Notes under the pieces: model-generated
Told to the model about the DNA's origin: nothing
The model's input: the letters and a program-made list of their open reading frames with translations, nothing else
Databases searched by the model: none
DNA from: Gracilaria gracilis
Lineage: Eukaryota > Rhodophyta > Florideophyceae > Gracilariales > Gracilariaceae
Assembly (NCBI GenBank): GCA_030374805.1
Contig: JARGSG010000209.1
Location: 496,001-560,000 of the forward strand
DNA: 64,000 nt
Direction: 5' to 3'
Translations under genes and position numbers: made by a program
Shown: positions 32,179-44,200 of the stretch, piece after piece
Layout of the letters: each line of letters starts with the position of its first letter
Position numbering within the stretch: position 1 is the first letter of the stretch

Positions 32179-32240
32179 GAGAGCAGCGAGCGAGACAAGC
32201 GGAGAGCAGCGAGCGCGACACGCGGAGAGCAGCGAGAGCG
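32179..32240. repeat. 23-bp tandem repeat, about 2.7 units
   Basis: Units start at 32179, 32202 and 32225, each GAGAGCAGCGAGCGMGACAMGCG. It lies between the divergent starts of the DPH1 (-) and esterase (+) pseudogenes, in what would have been their shared promoter area. Confidence 0.8.
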
Positions 32241-32564
32241 TGGCGGTGCACGGTGGAGCTTGATCGGGATCTATGACGGCCAGTAAACGAGTACAAGTCG
32301 CTCATACGAACACATGGTACACACGTGCACACGCGGTAGGAGCGCCCCCCGGTCAGGAATACAACAGCAACGCATGAATTGTGCAAACGCAGCCCAAGCG
32401 CAACCCTGCTTTAGCTGGTTGCTGCACGTGCAGCACCACGCAGCGATGCACGACACGCTCCGCCATGTCAGGGTCGCGTCACCGTGCTGCCTGCAATCTC
32501 CGCCTCGCGCGCAACGCCTTTTCGCGCAGCCGTCCACGCGCGAGCGCCATCGCCGCCACTCACG

Positions 32565-33487
32565 ATGATGTCGGCCATTCCCGAGCGCGAGGGGGTGTCG
32601 TGGCCACCGCAGCCGCCACAAATGCCTCTGTCGCTGTCCGAACTGCCGTTTCAACCGCCACTGGCACTGCCGTCGTTGACGCAGATCGTGCATTGCATCG
32701 ATCCGGCCGACGAGCCGACGCAGAATTCGCAGTCCTCGCTGTTGCAGGACTCAATGGTCGACGCGTTCTACATGCTATCCACGCGCGCGTCGCGCGTCGT
32801 GCACTTTACCGAGCCCACTTCATCCGCCTCCTCCACGGGCAAGTCGCACCACAGCTTGTCGCAGCTGCCGTTCGTGCTACTGTTTAGTGACACCATGACG
32901 GAGCAATCCGTCGTCAGTTCAGACCACAACGCGTCGGGCCGGTCCATGCTGCTCTGCGAGGCGTACTTCGCGAGGGAGGAGGTGTTCGTACCAGGCTTTT
33001 CGGCTACAAAACGCGCTTGGTACTGCACATGTTCCCGTCCGTCATCGAACCTTTTCGGAGCTGCGAATAGCTGACGTTTTACTCCATCTTGATCTTCTTC
33101 GGCGCCAACGAAGCGATCACGCCCGCATCGCTGCAGCACTTGCCGCTAGACTCGTACGCGCACAACCTGGCCACGCTGTTTGACGACGTGAGGGCGCCGC
33201 GAAGCGAGCCGCTGCCGGTGCTGGTCATGCCACCCGCGCTCGGCAAGTTGCGAATTGCCGTGGATGAAGCGTGGCGCGTGCAGCTAATAGCCGAATATGC
33301 GGAGGCGTGCGTGGAGACGGATCGATGGCTTGGCGTACCTGTGGTGGAAATGCATGTGGCCATGGTTAGGCAAACATGCGATGATGCTGGCGTGGACGTG
33401 CTTCTGTCGGATGGGTTCCATCCTGGTGCGGACGGAAACCGTCTGAGGTACAGATCAACTAGATCATGTTCTTTGAGAATTCAGTGA
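32565..33487 (+). pseudogene. IAH1-like SGNH/GDSL esterase pseudogene
   Basis: It begins MMSAIPEREGVSWPP with a long Ser/Pro-rich extension. The SGNH core starts at PFVLLFSDTMTEQSV, where the catalytic GDS-L box has become SDT-M (Ser replaced by Thr). LLCEAYFAREEVFVPGFSA shows the block II Gly region. A one-base loss near 33002 shifts the frame; the lost frame still reads like LVLHMFPSVIEPFRS and meets a TAG near 33068. The rest resumes with ILIFFGANEAITPASLQHLP, block III with the Asn kept, then LGVPVVEMHVAMV and VLLSDGFHPGADGN, with the catalytic Asp-x-x-His kept. Known role of IAH1: hydrolysis of small acetate esters. The loss of the nucleophile and the frameshift make it non-functional. 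Confidence 0.85.
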
Positions 33488-33489
33488 TC

Positions 33490-34170
33490 TTAATGAAGGT
33501 AGTGTCTTGTAATAGAGAAACTAATGAACCATAGAATTGGGTATCTTCACCCGATGCCAAAGTGTTCCATCCATTCAAGGAGGCCGGGAGCCCAATCCCG
33601 AGAGACTTGCAGTTTGTACGCGAAAATTATGAGCCGCCAAAACGAGTGGCCTGGGAAAATTCTGGATGGTTTGTTGGGAGAACGACAGGGACGCAAGTCA
33701 TTCTTCACAAGATAAGTGAAACTAAGCGGTTCAGACGTTCGCAAGGATCTTAATGAACAGTTGGAATTTTTTAAAGCCATGCAGATAGTATCAAGAGAAA
33801 AGTACAGCCAATAATGGAATCGAACCTGCCGTCAACGGGTGAAACACAACGACTTGTTGTCTACCAACATTTACAAGCGCCAGTGCTGATGCAGAGGATA
33901 GAAGAAACGCATTCATTGGAAAAGTACTAAAGATGCATGGAAGGAGTTGTAAAATGCATTGAGGTCTCCAACTCGTAGATTCAAGGGGGTTGGAAACTAA
34001 AGAGCTGTCGAGGAAGGCGTATGGAAATGTGCTGCATAGAGTATCTGAAACTTCTTAGTATCGTGAGATTGTTCATGTGATCATAGAAAAGAATCACAAG
34101 AAGTTTACAATAAAATCCTTGTCTCCATAAAGAGAAAGAGAGAACAGGAGATATTTAAAACACGGTTACA
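33490..34170. other. no gene supported
   Basis: Spacer with frames of at most 77 codons and no recognised domain. It is A-rich near 34080-34160. Confidence 0.5.
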
Positions 34171-34177
34171 CTACCAG

Positions 34178-35514
34178 CTACGACCCTCCTCCAATTGGGG
34201 CTCCTGCAGCCTTTCTCAGATCTGTGGTCATCGTATGCAAACAAGCCCTCGTGCTCTCATAGGCGTCTTTCCAACACCCTATGTGTGCAGGGTCTGCTGA
34301 CATCTTCACGGCATCCTGATACTTGGCGTACGCTTCATCTATGTTACCAAGATCCTCCATTAAGGAGGTAGTGCGTTGAACGGTAGCTTTCAAAGTTTCA
34401 ATTGCACTCAAGCCTTGAAAGTAAGATTGAATCTCATCTGAACAGTAGTTTCTCGCTTCAAATATTTGCTTCTATAACTCAACATTATCCTGATAGCTCC
34501 CTGCCAGTCTGCTCATTGAAGAATTCAAGCCATTGATGGCTCCCTGGAGTACTACATCACTGCTGACGCGAGCCGACTTCGTACGATTCGAACCCATTGA
34601 TGCCTTCCGATCACTTGAAGTTCTACGTCGTTTTCCCTTCAAGAAGTTTAAGTTTCGGTTCACACCGAGACTAACTCCAGCGTTGCCAGGCAAACCACGA
34701 GAAGAAAAAATTGCGCAACAATTCGGTCTAAGTCTTCGAAGTTAGTTCCAGACACGCAGTTTGTAAGGAAGACCCTCCCCCCAACCGCAGAAAGAGATTT
34801 AGTTCTTGCGTTCTTATGACAAAAGTCAATAAACGGGAATTCTCCGTTGTTCCCAGATACGTCATAGTTGGCGAGATTTCTCGCCCAGCAGCTTTTTTTC
34901 TCCCTCCATACAGAATCCAGCTTCTCTCCACTTCGCCACACCAGAGGTTGCAAGCAAGGCCCCACACTGGCTACTGGTTCAGGAAAATTCTCTATTGGAC
35001 AAAACACATCCTCATCAAATCGAACAGCTATCCTCTCTCACAAATCTTCTTTACGAATACCAGCGTCTTGCTGCGCTCCGGATATTGTTGTCGCCAACAC
35101 GTAAATATTTCGTTTCGTTTCCTCGCCATCCCGTACCAAGATGAGAAGACGAGCGAATTTGTTCTCCGAAAAATCCACGGCTCGCGGTTTCTTATTCGCA
35201 ACCACATCTTTCACTTTCGGCATCGGAGTCATCTCCGTCATGTGGTCATCAAATTCTTCGTTTCTCTCAAGTTCGAGCTCCTTTTGAAAGCTCCTACGTT
35301 CCGCTTCGCTCGTCAGGGATGAGAGCAAGGCGGAAGGTTTTGGAGCTGTAATCATGTGCAGCCCTTGCTTCATTTTTAGGTGTGCCATTACATCATCGTA
35401 GTCCAAACTGGACATGAATGAAAACGGACGAATGCTGCAAACCAGCTCACATCGTTCATATAGCATCGCTCGAGAGCAGAGCACATCCTTTGACCCCGTT
35501 ATTTGGCGTCTCAA
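34178..35514 (-). pseudogene. unrecognised gene, at least three breaks
   Basis: Two blocks in one frame, 35514-35038 and 35037-34660, are separated by a single stop after IRKEDL and continue naturally as ERIAVRFDEDVF. A shift near 34670-34690 leads to KGKRRRTSSDRKASMGSNR (a basic, possibly nuclear stretch). Another stop near 34470 precedes a helical tail, LKATVQRTTSLMEDLGNIDE, ending GAPIGGGS. The middle contains GNNGEFPFIDFCHKNARTKS. I do not recognise the family. The long near-continuous frame with few breaks suggests a formerly real protein of about 440 residues, rather than chance. It could be host- or element-encoded. Confidence 0.5.
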
Positions 35515-37224
35515 CCTTTAAAGCAAAGCATGCAGGTCTTCTCCACTTCGGGTTGGCAAATAGTCCCAGACAAAGTTCAACTCGTTTTGTACCGACGTCA
35601 AATGCAATGTTTGGAAGCGCGGTTTTTCAGCAGTATCGCGGTCAAGTTCCAATGCGTTGACGGTGGCTTAAACGGGAGCGATGAACTCTAGCGAAGACTC
35701 CATGTTGTTTCCGTGCATGTCTGTTTCTTCCATCTAGTCTTTGGAGTTCATTGCAGCAACCAGTTTTGCTTTGCCGCTGTAGAGACTAAAATATAGTGTG
35801 AAATAGTGCGTCAAGATAAGGTTCAGAGAACGAGCAGAGGTGTGCCAGAAAGTCCAGCATTTACTGCAAGGTACAACCTACGGAAGGAGCGTACAACAAA
35901 CTCTGGGTGGTACTAGTGGTACGTGACTGGGAGTGCGCTGCGTTTAATTGTGTGTGGGCGTGCGTTTGGGCTGCAAAGTTGGCGCAGTTCGCAGCATCTT
36001 CACGAAAACTAGCTTCGCGAAAAGCACCGAGCTATTGGATCGGAATGTCCACGTTTTCCACTGTTCTGGTAGCCCAAAGAAAATTAACGCCACCTCTAGG
36101 CTCAAGAAGGTGGCGTAGCATTTAGGATAAAGAATGCCAAGAGGCTTCCCATAACGGTAAGAACTCGAGGGTTTCACCCCGAAAGTGAAACTCTCGAGTA
36201 CGTACCCGCTTCCTCAAATTCATGCTATTTATGATCAGTGCTTTCCTTTCAAACGTTTACTCATCAGCATAACGCAGAGAGTTAACATTCTGCAAAAACA
36301 CCAGCGCCATATTCAACATTTAACGCTTTCCGTGATTTTGGATTTTTTTTCTGATGCACACCACTTTTTGCGGGCAATCATGGACATCTTGTAACACTCT
36401 CAACTTCTGTTCCACGCCAGTTTTATCTTCTGAGTAACAAATAAATCAACGGGTTGTATCAGATGCGTTTCATTTTTGGAAAATAGTGTTATCTCTGTAT
36501 TGACTGCTGCCAACGAGCAACTAGAAGCTTCTGTGACATTTTTTTCTGTCATTTTCGAAGTATAAAAGTTGCTTCCGATCTTTAGAAAGACGGCAAATTA
36601 ATTTACTTTCTGACAGCCATTGTGGCAAATTCGTAGTATCCATCCAACACTTAGAACCCGATCTGTAAGAAAAATTAAGTACATTGTGAGAGGCACCATA
36701 GATAGGGTATGTACGGGCCTTATTATGAAAACCAATGAACGCCAGTTCGACTTAAGCGTCTCTACCGCCATTGATGTAGACAACCATGGTCATTTCTTCT
36801 CTCCCAGATACCACGTCAGCGAATTTGACTTCCGCATCGCCATAAAGGCCAAGGGTCTGTAGTACAATTAGACCTCAATGGGTTGGTGCCACGTGGGCCT
36901 ACTAGTGCGCCTTGCTGACTGCACTGTACCCAATTGGTATTCTGTATTTTATAATTTCTAATTTCTAATTTATAGTTTAGGATAGGTTAGCATTGCTGGC
37001 CCATGACAGTAGGTCATGGGTGCAGCCGATGACGTCATGCCCGCATGGGGGATCGGCGTCGGTGCACCTTGTATATATTGCCGTGCACCTCGCCTTCCCC
37101 CTCGGGTATTGTAAACTCAGGCACCACTAGGGCAGTAACTACACCATCTTGGTCAATTGCTACTCTACTACTATTCAGGTTTTACTGCGCGTCGACGTCT
37201 ACTACCGTACACCTACACGGTCTA
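35515..37224. other. no gene supported; contains a strong hairpin and LTR-like promoter sequence
   Basis: Short frames only. A hairpin lies at 36163-36199. From about 36960 the sequence looks LTR-like: GGCCCATGAC-AGTAG-GTCATGGG inverted repeat (36997-37019), a TGACGTCA site near 37030, and TATATATT near 37073. It leads into the dispersed repeat at 37225. Confidence 0.45.
36163..36199. repeat. 15-bp hairpin
   Basis: ACTCGAGGGTTTCAC (36163-36177) pairs with GTGAAACTCTCGAGT (36185-36199), one mismatch, 7-nt loop. No poly-T or gene nearby to make it a terminator. Confidence 0.8.
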
Positions 37225-37371
37225 GACTAGTTGCCCCGCCGTTTGCTCCTGCGGGTTTCAGGTGCCTTAGTACCATATTGGTTGTGTGTTTTTCCCCTTT
37301 AGGTTGAGCCCTCGTGCGCTCCCTCCACCGGGCAGACCCCACACCTTTTCGGTATTTGTACGACAGGGTCT
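37225..37371 (+). repeat. dispersed ~150-bp repeat, copy 2
   Basis: Partner of 27135-27284, same orientation: ACTAGTTGCCCCGCCGTTTG...GGTTGAGCCCTCGTGCGC...CCTTTTCGGTATTTGTACGAC. Here it follows a TATA-containing, LTR-like stretch, supporting a retroelement leader. Confidence 0.7.
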
Positions 37372-39002
37372 TACCGTTGCCGACGTTACTTACAAAATGC
37401 GGCTCGTCTCCATTCTCTACCTTGTCTTTCTCGAGCCGTCCGTTCTAAAATTTTCTCTTCAACGTGTCGTGATTAAATGCTACTTTCGTTTGGATGTACC
37501 CTTTTTTGACGGGGAAGAATAAATGCTTTCCTGTGTGGGACCTGCTGAAGATTTTGAAGCGGTTCGTAAAATGCCGTATCCAACGACGGGTGATCAAGAC
37601 TGTTATTTTTTCTGACTCAGTTTATGCCCACATTTTGAGTGGTAGTTTAGTCTGGTGGCGTACCTGATTACACTATGCGAAAGTGCATGCAAGGTCTTCC
37701 AGTTGAGTTTAACACCCAGTTTCCTCAAACAGTCAAATTCCTGCAGCATGTCAAGGTGCAGAGCAGAAGCTTAAAGCTTCATTTTACGACCACTCCCTGT
37801 GCTGGACTAAAGATGCACCCTTTCAACCCCAACCCCCTTGTACGATTTTCGGGTGATGGTGGTACACACCTCAGGGTTGACTTCTCCATTTTCCGTATGG
37901 TATTCTAACCGTTTCTTTCATAAACGGCTTTCCTTCTGAAGATTAGCCTTCAATGTCCCCCTTAACAGTCCAGGAAAGTTTCAAACTGTAGGTTAGTGCA
38001 CTTTGGCCCTTGGTAGGGGATGGAAACTCACAAGTTTTCAGTCATCCCTCGTGGGAATTTGGCTACTTATGAGCTTGACGCGTGTGCGTACTGTGTAGCA
38101 TGGCCGTCTTTGGTAGGGATTATTTTAGAATTTTCGCACCTAATTTAGGTGGATTTTGGGAAGCCGATTGTGCCACACGTGGCATTCAATTTGGATATAA
38201 TTTCATATTCATTTTCGGCCACACAGTGGCACAGTACTTAGGCGGAGCGAGCTCGAGCTCGCTCCCTCGTCACTAAACTCAACCCGTCTTCGGCCCTGAC
38301 TTTGATAGCTTGTGCGAGTACTTTGCCTCTTTCTTGGAGAAGTGGTCGTAGTACGGCCTTGTCACCCGACCGGCTCCCCCAACAAGAAGCGTTGCGACGC
38401 ATACCATATTGCTTTATTATTTGTTTTGGTCCACATATTTATGTTTATTGTCTGACCTGCCAGGTACACCTCTTCGCCCCAGTATTGGGTGTTCTTTTGT
38501 TGCTTTTCGTACCACTCGTCCCACGAGTATTGCCCCTTTCGTTAGGTTCCCTTTTTCTATCTGTCTCCGGATACCGCACGTGGCACTCGCGTGCCACCTC
38601 TGCCGATACCATTGCTTGTCGCTTCGGGTCATTCAGCTACCGGATTCTTCGTCTCACATCTCCTAGGTCTACCTGAATCTCCCGTGGAGTTACAAACACA
38701 TCTTGGGGTTTCCGAGAGTTCTATTGCCAGACTACCTCCTCAGGGAGTGGATTTCGGGCACCCATATGGTTCTTCTCGTCCGCGGTTTTTGATCTATATT
38801 TTATCTCCCGACTTATAATTCGGTTAATTGGATTCCCAGCTTTGCCGGTTGGTTGCGGTATCATCCCGATCGTTTCTATCGCGTGGCGAGTTGATTCCGA
38901 TCCGGATTGTTTACTTTGTTGGTTTTTGTCCTGTTAAGAATTTGTACTGTCAGTTCCACAGTATTGGTCAAGTAGTGGTCAATCGTTCCAATCGTTGTTA
39001 GT
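37372..39002 (+). other. probable 5' LTR/leader region of gypsy copy 1; 22-bp palindrome
   Basis: No long ORF. It holds a perfect 22-bp palindrome, GGAGCGAGCTCGAGCTCGCT plus CC, at 38244-38265. A segment near 38010-38060 (aactcacaagttttcagtcatccctcg) is similar to 48498-48531 in the spacer of element X. The gag ATG follows at 39003. I could not define LTR ends, since no matching long repeat was found after pol. Confidence 0.4.
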
Positions 39003-40960
39003 ATGGCTGGCTCTTCTCAGGGTTCAAAGGCAGGCTCTCAGAAAGGTACGCGTCCACTGCGGGTTGCAGACGAGGGACCTCGTCGAGCAATAACTACGCC
39101 AGTTAGACCGGAGAGTACCCCGGATGTACCAGCGACCCCGGTTGTGGGGAACGCTCATATATCCACCAGACTGGGTTCTGTTCTTGAAGAACTCAAAGAG
39201 TTGAAAGACTCTGTCAAGTTCCTGCAAAACTCAAACGCTGAGAAGGTTAGGGATATTGAAACTATTACAGTACGCCTGGACGATGTCCAGCCTCAGGCTT
39301 TTGCTGTTGAGGTACACTCTATGCCTTCGGATATCAATTCCATTCTGAAAAGTTGCGGATACCCGACTGCCTTCGTTTCAAACGTGGATACTCGGTTCGA
39401 GACTTTGAGACATACAATCATGAGTATGGATGGTCCCCTCCACATTGTGGAAGCTACCTTTCGTGCAGACGAAGAAATGGCCACCCAGGCGGAGGAATAA
39501 TCTCACTCACGTGATGCGGAACACTGATCCTCTCGAAAGCGTCTAAACACCGGAAGCGTTTTAATACCTACATGGATTCTGAAAACCCCGACTCGGATAG
39601 TAGTTCTACGTCGTCGTCGTCTGGTGACTCCCGCCAGGGATACAGTCATCGCCACGATAAACCTAATAGGTCCAAAGCTCCATATACCTCACAAGGAGCA
39701 ATTTTGTCCCCAGTGAAGGGAAGGAAACATGTTGGACTCAAAGAATTGAAGGCTACAAATCCTCTTTATGAGAAACTTTTATAGTATCGATATTATCGAC
39801 TGAACGACTCATCGTTGGATCGGACACCCCGAGACATGGGTCGCGTTAGAGATTGAATAAAACGGATGGATCTTAGGCTGAAAAACCACGTGTTCAGTAG
39901 AGAAGACCCGATTCTAGTTCTGGATTTGTTGGAAAGATTTGTTAATGAAGCCGATATGCTCGGAATTAGTTAGGCGCAGGCGTTCATAGCCCTGTCTTAC
40001 TTTCTGAAAGGATCGGCCGAGGATCAGTTTTCCGCTGTACGCGGTACATCTCGAGCCTCTGATGGAGGATTCACGTGTTGGACCGAAGCCGTACACTACC
40101 TCTCGAGGTCCTATGCTACTGGTACTCCTATCCAGAATGCTATACTCGCTCTTCGCGATTCGAAACAGGAGACGGGAGGATCGGAAACGATTTATTCAAC
40201 TCGGTTGAACAATACTTTCCACCGTTTTGGTAATTTTCATTCCTCGTTGGAGAGGTGTAAAATGCTTTTTGATGGACTGGATCCGGCAATACGGACTTTG
40301 GTAGCCATTCACCGGGAAGCTAATCAAAAGATCTCCTTTTTAGTGTTTGTTCAGTGTGCCAAAGCTCAATGGGACGCCTTACGAGGCCGCTCTGGACATA
40401 GAGGTTGCCACGCTAAGGCACTCCACTTGGAGAGTTCACCATCAATTTCATTGGTACGCCGTTAAAAGGAAGACCGCGATCCGGATAACGTGCATCTCGC
40501 TCATACAGATGGACGCCAGTCCTGGCCTTTTACGGAGTTCCCGTCCACTTCTCTATCCTTAGAGGAAGAAACGGCACTCTATACCACAAAATATCATTCC
40601 CGGGGACCCAATCTGTCCCACACCAGTGATCAAACACGTATGAACCGTCCCGGTTAGATAAGCAAGACGCCACACTGTCAGGGAGACCAACGCCCCCAAC
40701 AATTGGATCCAATATCGATGATTGGCCATATCTGCTACCATCATGGTCACATTTCTCCGAACTGTACCTTTTCGTTTAAGGATATTTCAAACATTATCGA
40801 GGCGTATGAGTCCTTAACGGGGGAAGAGCGCGCTCTTGTTCCGAGTCTTATCCATCAACAGGTTCGCTCTTTGTTCCTACCGGTATCGGTTACTCAGCCT
40901 CCCGCTCAGGGAATGTTATCTAGACCGCCATCGGTACCTTCATCGACTCATTCCAATTAG
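39003..40960 (+). pseudogene. gypsy copy 1 Gag
   Basis: An open N-terminal block of 165 codons (MAGSSQGSKAGSQKGTRPLR; a coiled-coil-like stretch LEELKELKDSVKFLQNSNAE) ends at 39500. A Ser/Asp-rich block follows at 39572. The capsid-like body (AQAFIALSYFLKGSAEDQF; SLERCKMLFDGLDPAIRTLV) runs from about 39960 to 40465. The nucleocapsid reads GHICYHHGHISPNC near 40725-40766. Copy 2 has C at the first position (CHICYHHGHISPNC, a true CX2CX4HX4C), so copy 1 has lost the first zinc ligand. Several stops interrupt it. Confidence 0.85.
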
Positions 40961-41251
40961 GTTAGTTAAGCCTCAGATGAAGGGAACGCCGCCCAGGCGG
41001 AAACTTCAGCGAAAAACTAACTTCGGAAATCTCCCTAACGGAACAGGTGCCCGCAGTGCCGAGGACTGTCGTGCCTGAGGTGCCCAAGCCTCGCTCTTTA
41101 TTTACAATCCTCTCGAGGAACGTGACTAACTCCGAAGTGAACTCTAAACACTTCGGTGTAAGTCGTCGTTTGAAGATACAGTCTCCTAATTTACGTTTCT
41201 CGGATCAGGCTATGGTCAAGGCTCAGCGAAACCATAAAGTTTAAGCTGACC

Positions 41252-44200
41252 TTGGACTTTCGTACCATTTTATGGGTTGGAACGTTATCTGTTCTAGATA
41301 CCGGTGCTGGTCCCAACTTTGTAGTTCAATCGTTACTATTTCCGTCAATACGGTCCTCAGTTCGCCAAGGTCCATCTTTAGGTATCGGCGATGCGAACAA
41401 CAACCTGTTACGAACGGCTGGTTTTGTGAATCTCGTTGTGAGACTTGGTGACCTTCTGGCCCCCAATTGTAATTTGTTGTATGCGAGTCGCTCGCAGCAC
41501 CAGTGATACTGGGTTGTGATTCCTTTGATCGATTTGTCAAAGCTATTCAGCCACGTGCAAGAAGTGTAGAACTGGAAGACGGTTCTGCCATATTTATTGT
41601 CAAGAAGCCGTTGCAGCAAGCGCGGCGTTATCAGGTTCCTTTACCTGTCGCACAGAAGATTCCAAACGTGGATGCTAGGGCTAACTGTCTTCGTTGTACA
41701 TGGTATATACAGCTTCCGCCCGAATCCCAAGTATTGTTACACATTACGTCGGACCACCATGGTTGACGGATTTTACAACCCTCGCAATCGTTCTGCGATT
41801 CGCGCCAATTGGCCGCTGCTGGTGTTGTGCAGGTGGAACCTGGGAAACCTGTCAAGGTACTGATCGCCAATCTTGGATCTAATCCTCAGAGTTTAGTTAA
41901 GAACCAAGTTATCCGTATTGTGCTACCGCATCCTATGGTGATCGTACCTACGAAGGTGACCCTTTCCAAAGTTCTGGGTGACCAAGACTCTAAGGAGGGG
42001 GAGAACGATGAGTTCCTGACGACGGTGTTGACTGATAACGCCGCGGCCACTTCAGTGCATTCAGAAAAACAAGATTCTGAACAGAAGCCTTGTTGAGAAG
42101 GCTATCTCCCCTAGAGATATTGAGAAGGATCGTAGAAAGGAATTGAAAAACTTGGACTTATCGCATGTGCCAGAGGCACACCGTAAACGGTTACGCGATG
42201 TGTTACGTGAGTTCACCCAAGTGTAGGATGTTTCCCTTGGGAAATCGCTGTAACCGAACATCGGATTGGTCTGCAGCCGGACACTTGGACTGTATCTCAA
42301 CACTCCTACAAGGGCTGGGCCTACAGCTCGTATTGAAGAGAAATCTCAAGTTGAGAAGATGTTGAAAGCAGTGATAGTCGAACCTTCCCAATCCCCGTGG
42401 GCACCGCTGGTAGATTTTCTCCCGAAGCCGGATGTTGCATGTCGATTTTGCATTGATTACCGGTGCCTGAACATGATTACTGTGAAGAATGTTTATTCTA
42501 TTCCACGAATGGATGAATATATTGACTTTCTGGGGAGCGCCAATATCTTTACAGCCATTGATGCTAATTTTTTCTCTTGGCAAATCTCTATACGGAAAAA
42601 AAAGCATGGCAAAACGGCGTTCGTTTGCCATCAAGGCTTGTAACGAGTCAAACGGACGCCATTTGGCCTTATAAATGCTCCCGCAACGTTCCAGCGGACT
42701 ATCGACATTCTCTTAGCGAGATTTAAGTGGAAAATCTGTTTGGTATATTCTAATAACAGGGATGACCAATTGAAGCACCTCCGAGACGTCATGAGGGTTC
42801 TCTACAAAGCAAGTGTTACGCTGAAGCTCAAGAAGTGTGAGTTCTGTACCGACTAAGTTAAATATTTTAGTCACTTCATACGTCCCGGTGAGCTATCCAT
42901 TGAGGAGGATCGTGTGAAATCTTGGAAGGAAGCTAAGCGCCCGCGTACGCAAACGGAGCTCCGTTCATGCTTGGGATTGTATAATTTCTACCGTAGTCGG
43001 TTCGTACCGAATTTCTCAGAGATATGAGACCCGCTGATTCAATTTCTGAAGAAGGGACAGCCAGTACAACTGGAACCATTCAACGAAGCTGATTCTGTTG
43101 CTTTAAAATCCTTAGTGGATGCTGTAACGTCATCACCAGTTTTGACTCTTCCCACCCCTGGGTTAGAGTACTCGATCGACACCGAATCTAGCGCGTACCA
43201 AGTTGATTGTGCACTTTTTCAAACAAGCGAAGACGGCTTCAGGCACCCAATTTGGTATTGGTCAAGAAAGTTGAACGTACACGAAAGTAACTAAACAGTA
43301 TCTGAGAAAGAATGTTTAGCCGTCGTGTAGGCTTTATCGACTCTTCGCACATATTTAATAGGAAACCACTTTGTGGTAAACGCCGACCATTCTGCCTTAC
43401 GTTGTCTCATAGAAATTACCGAACCTTCAGGTCGCTTGATGCGATGGCGTTTGAGACTTTCTGAGTTCGATTTCGAAATTCGTTACAAGAAGGGCAACCT
43501 GAACTACCATGCAGATGCGTTATCCTGGGAACTAATACTGATGCCGATGCGTTTGAAGAAATAGATATTCCGTGATTCACGATGTCGACCGAGAAAGATG
43601 AAGTCCAACTGTTGGATTACGACCTTTGCGACCATTTTATGGCTACTGAGCCTGCGGATCCTCCGCAGGGGTCTTTTGTTCCGATTGCTCCTGCGGAGAT
43701 GATTTCGGAACAACACACCGACCCTTTCTGCACGCATATACGTTCTCACCTCAACAGAGGATTTCAAACTTCTTTCGCGCAGAACGATCAGGGACATCTT
43801 GTTAGATTTGTGAACAAGAACCCACAGATTGTGGTATCTTACTCTCTGCAACGCAGAATATTACATTTGTCGCATTACGTGAAAGTTGGTGCACACCCGG
43901 GTAACTAGAAGTTTTATCTTACTCTTCGGAGATATTTGTAATGGCCAGCCATGGCATTTGACTGCTACGCAGTTCGGCAAGAATGTACAGAATGCTGTAA
44001 AAATAATGTCCGAATTCGGAAGCAATCTAAGAAGTTAGCTTTATTCCCGGCTCGGCCTTCCTTGGAGTTTGTCGCCATCAAAATTCTGGTAGCTTTACTC
44101 CAAACCGCTCGCGGTCTTAAGTATCTTCTGGTTATCACAGATCGTTTTTCCAAACTGGTTCGTACAGTACAGGTCCGCTCCGGACAATTACCGCTGCTTC

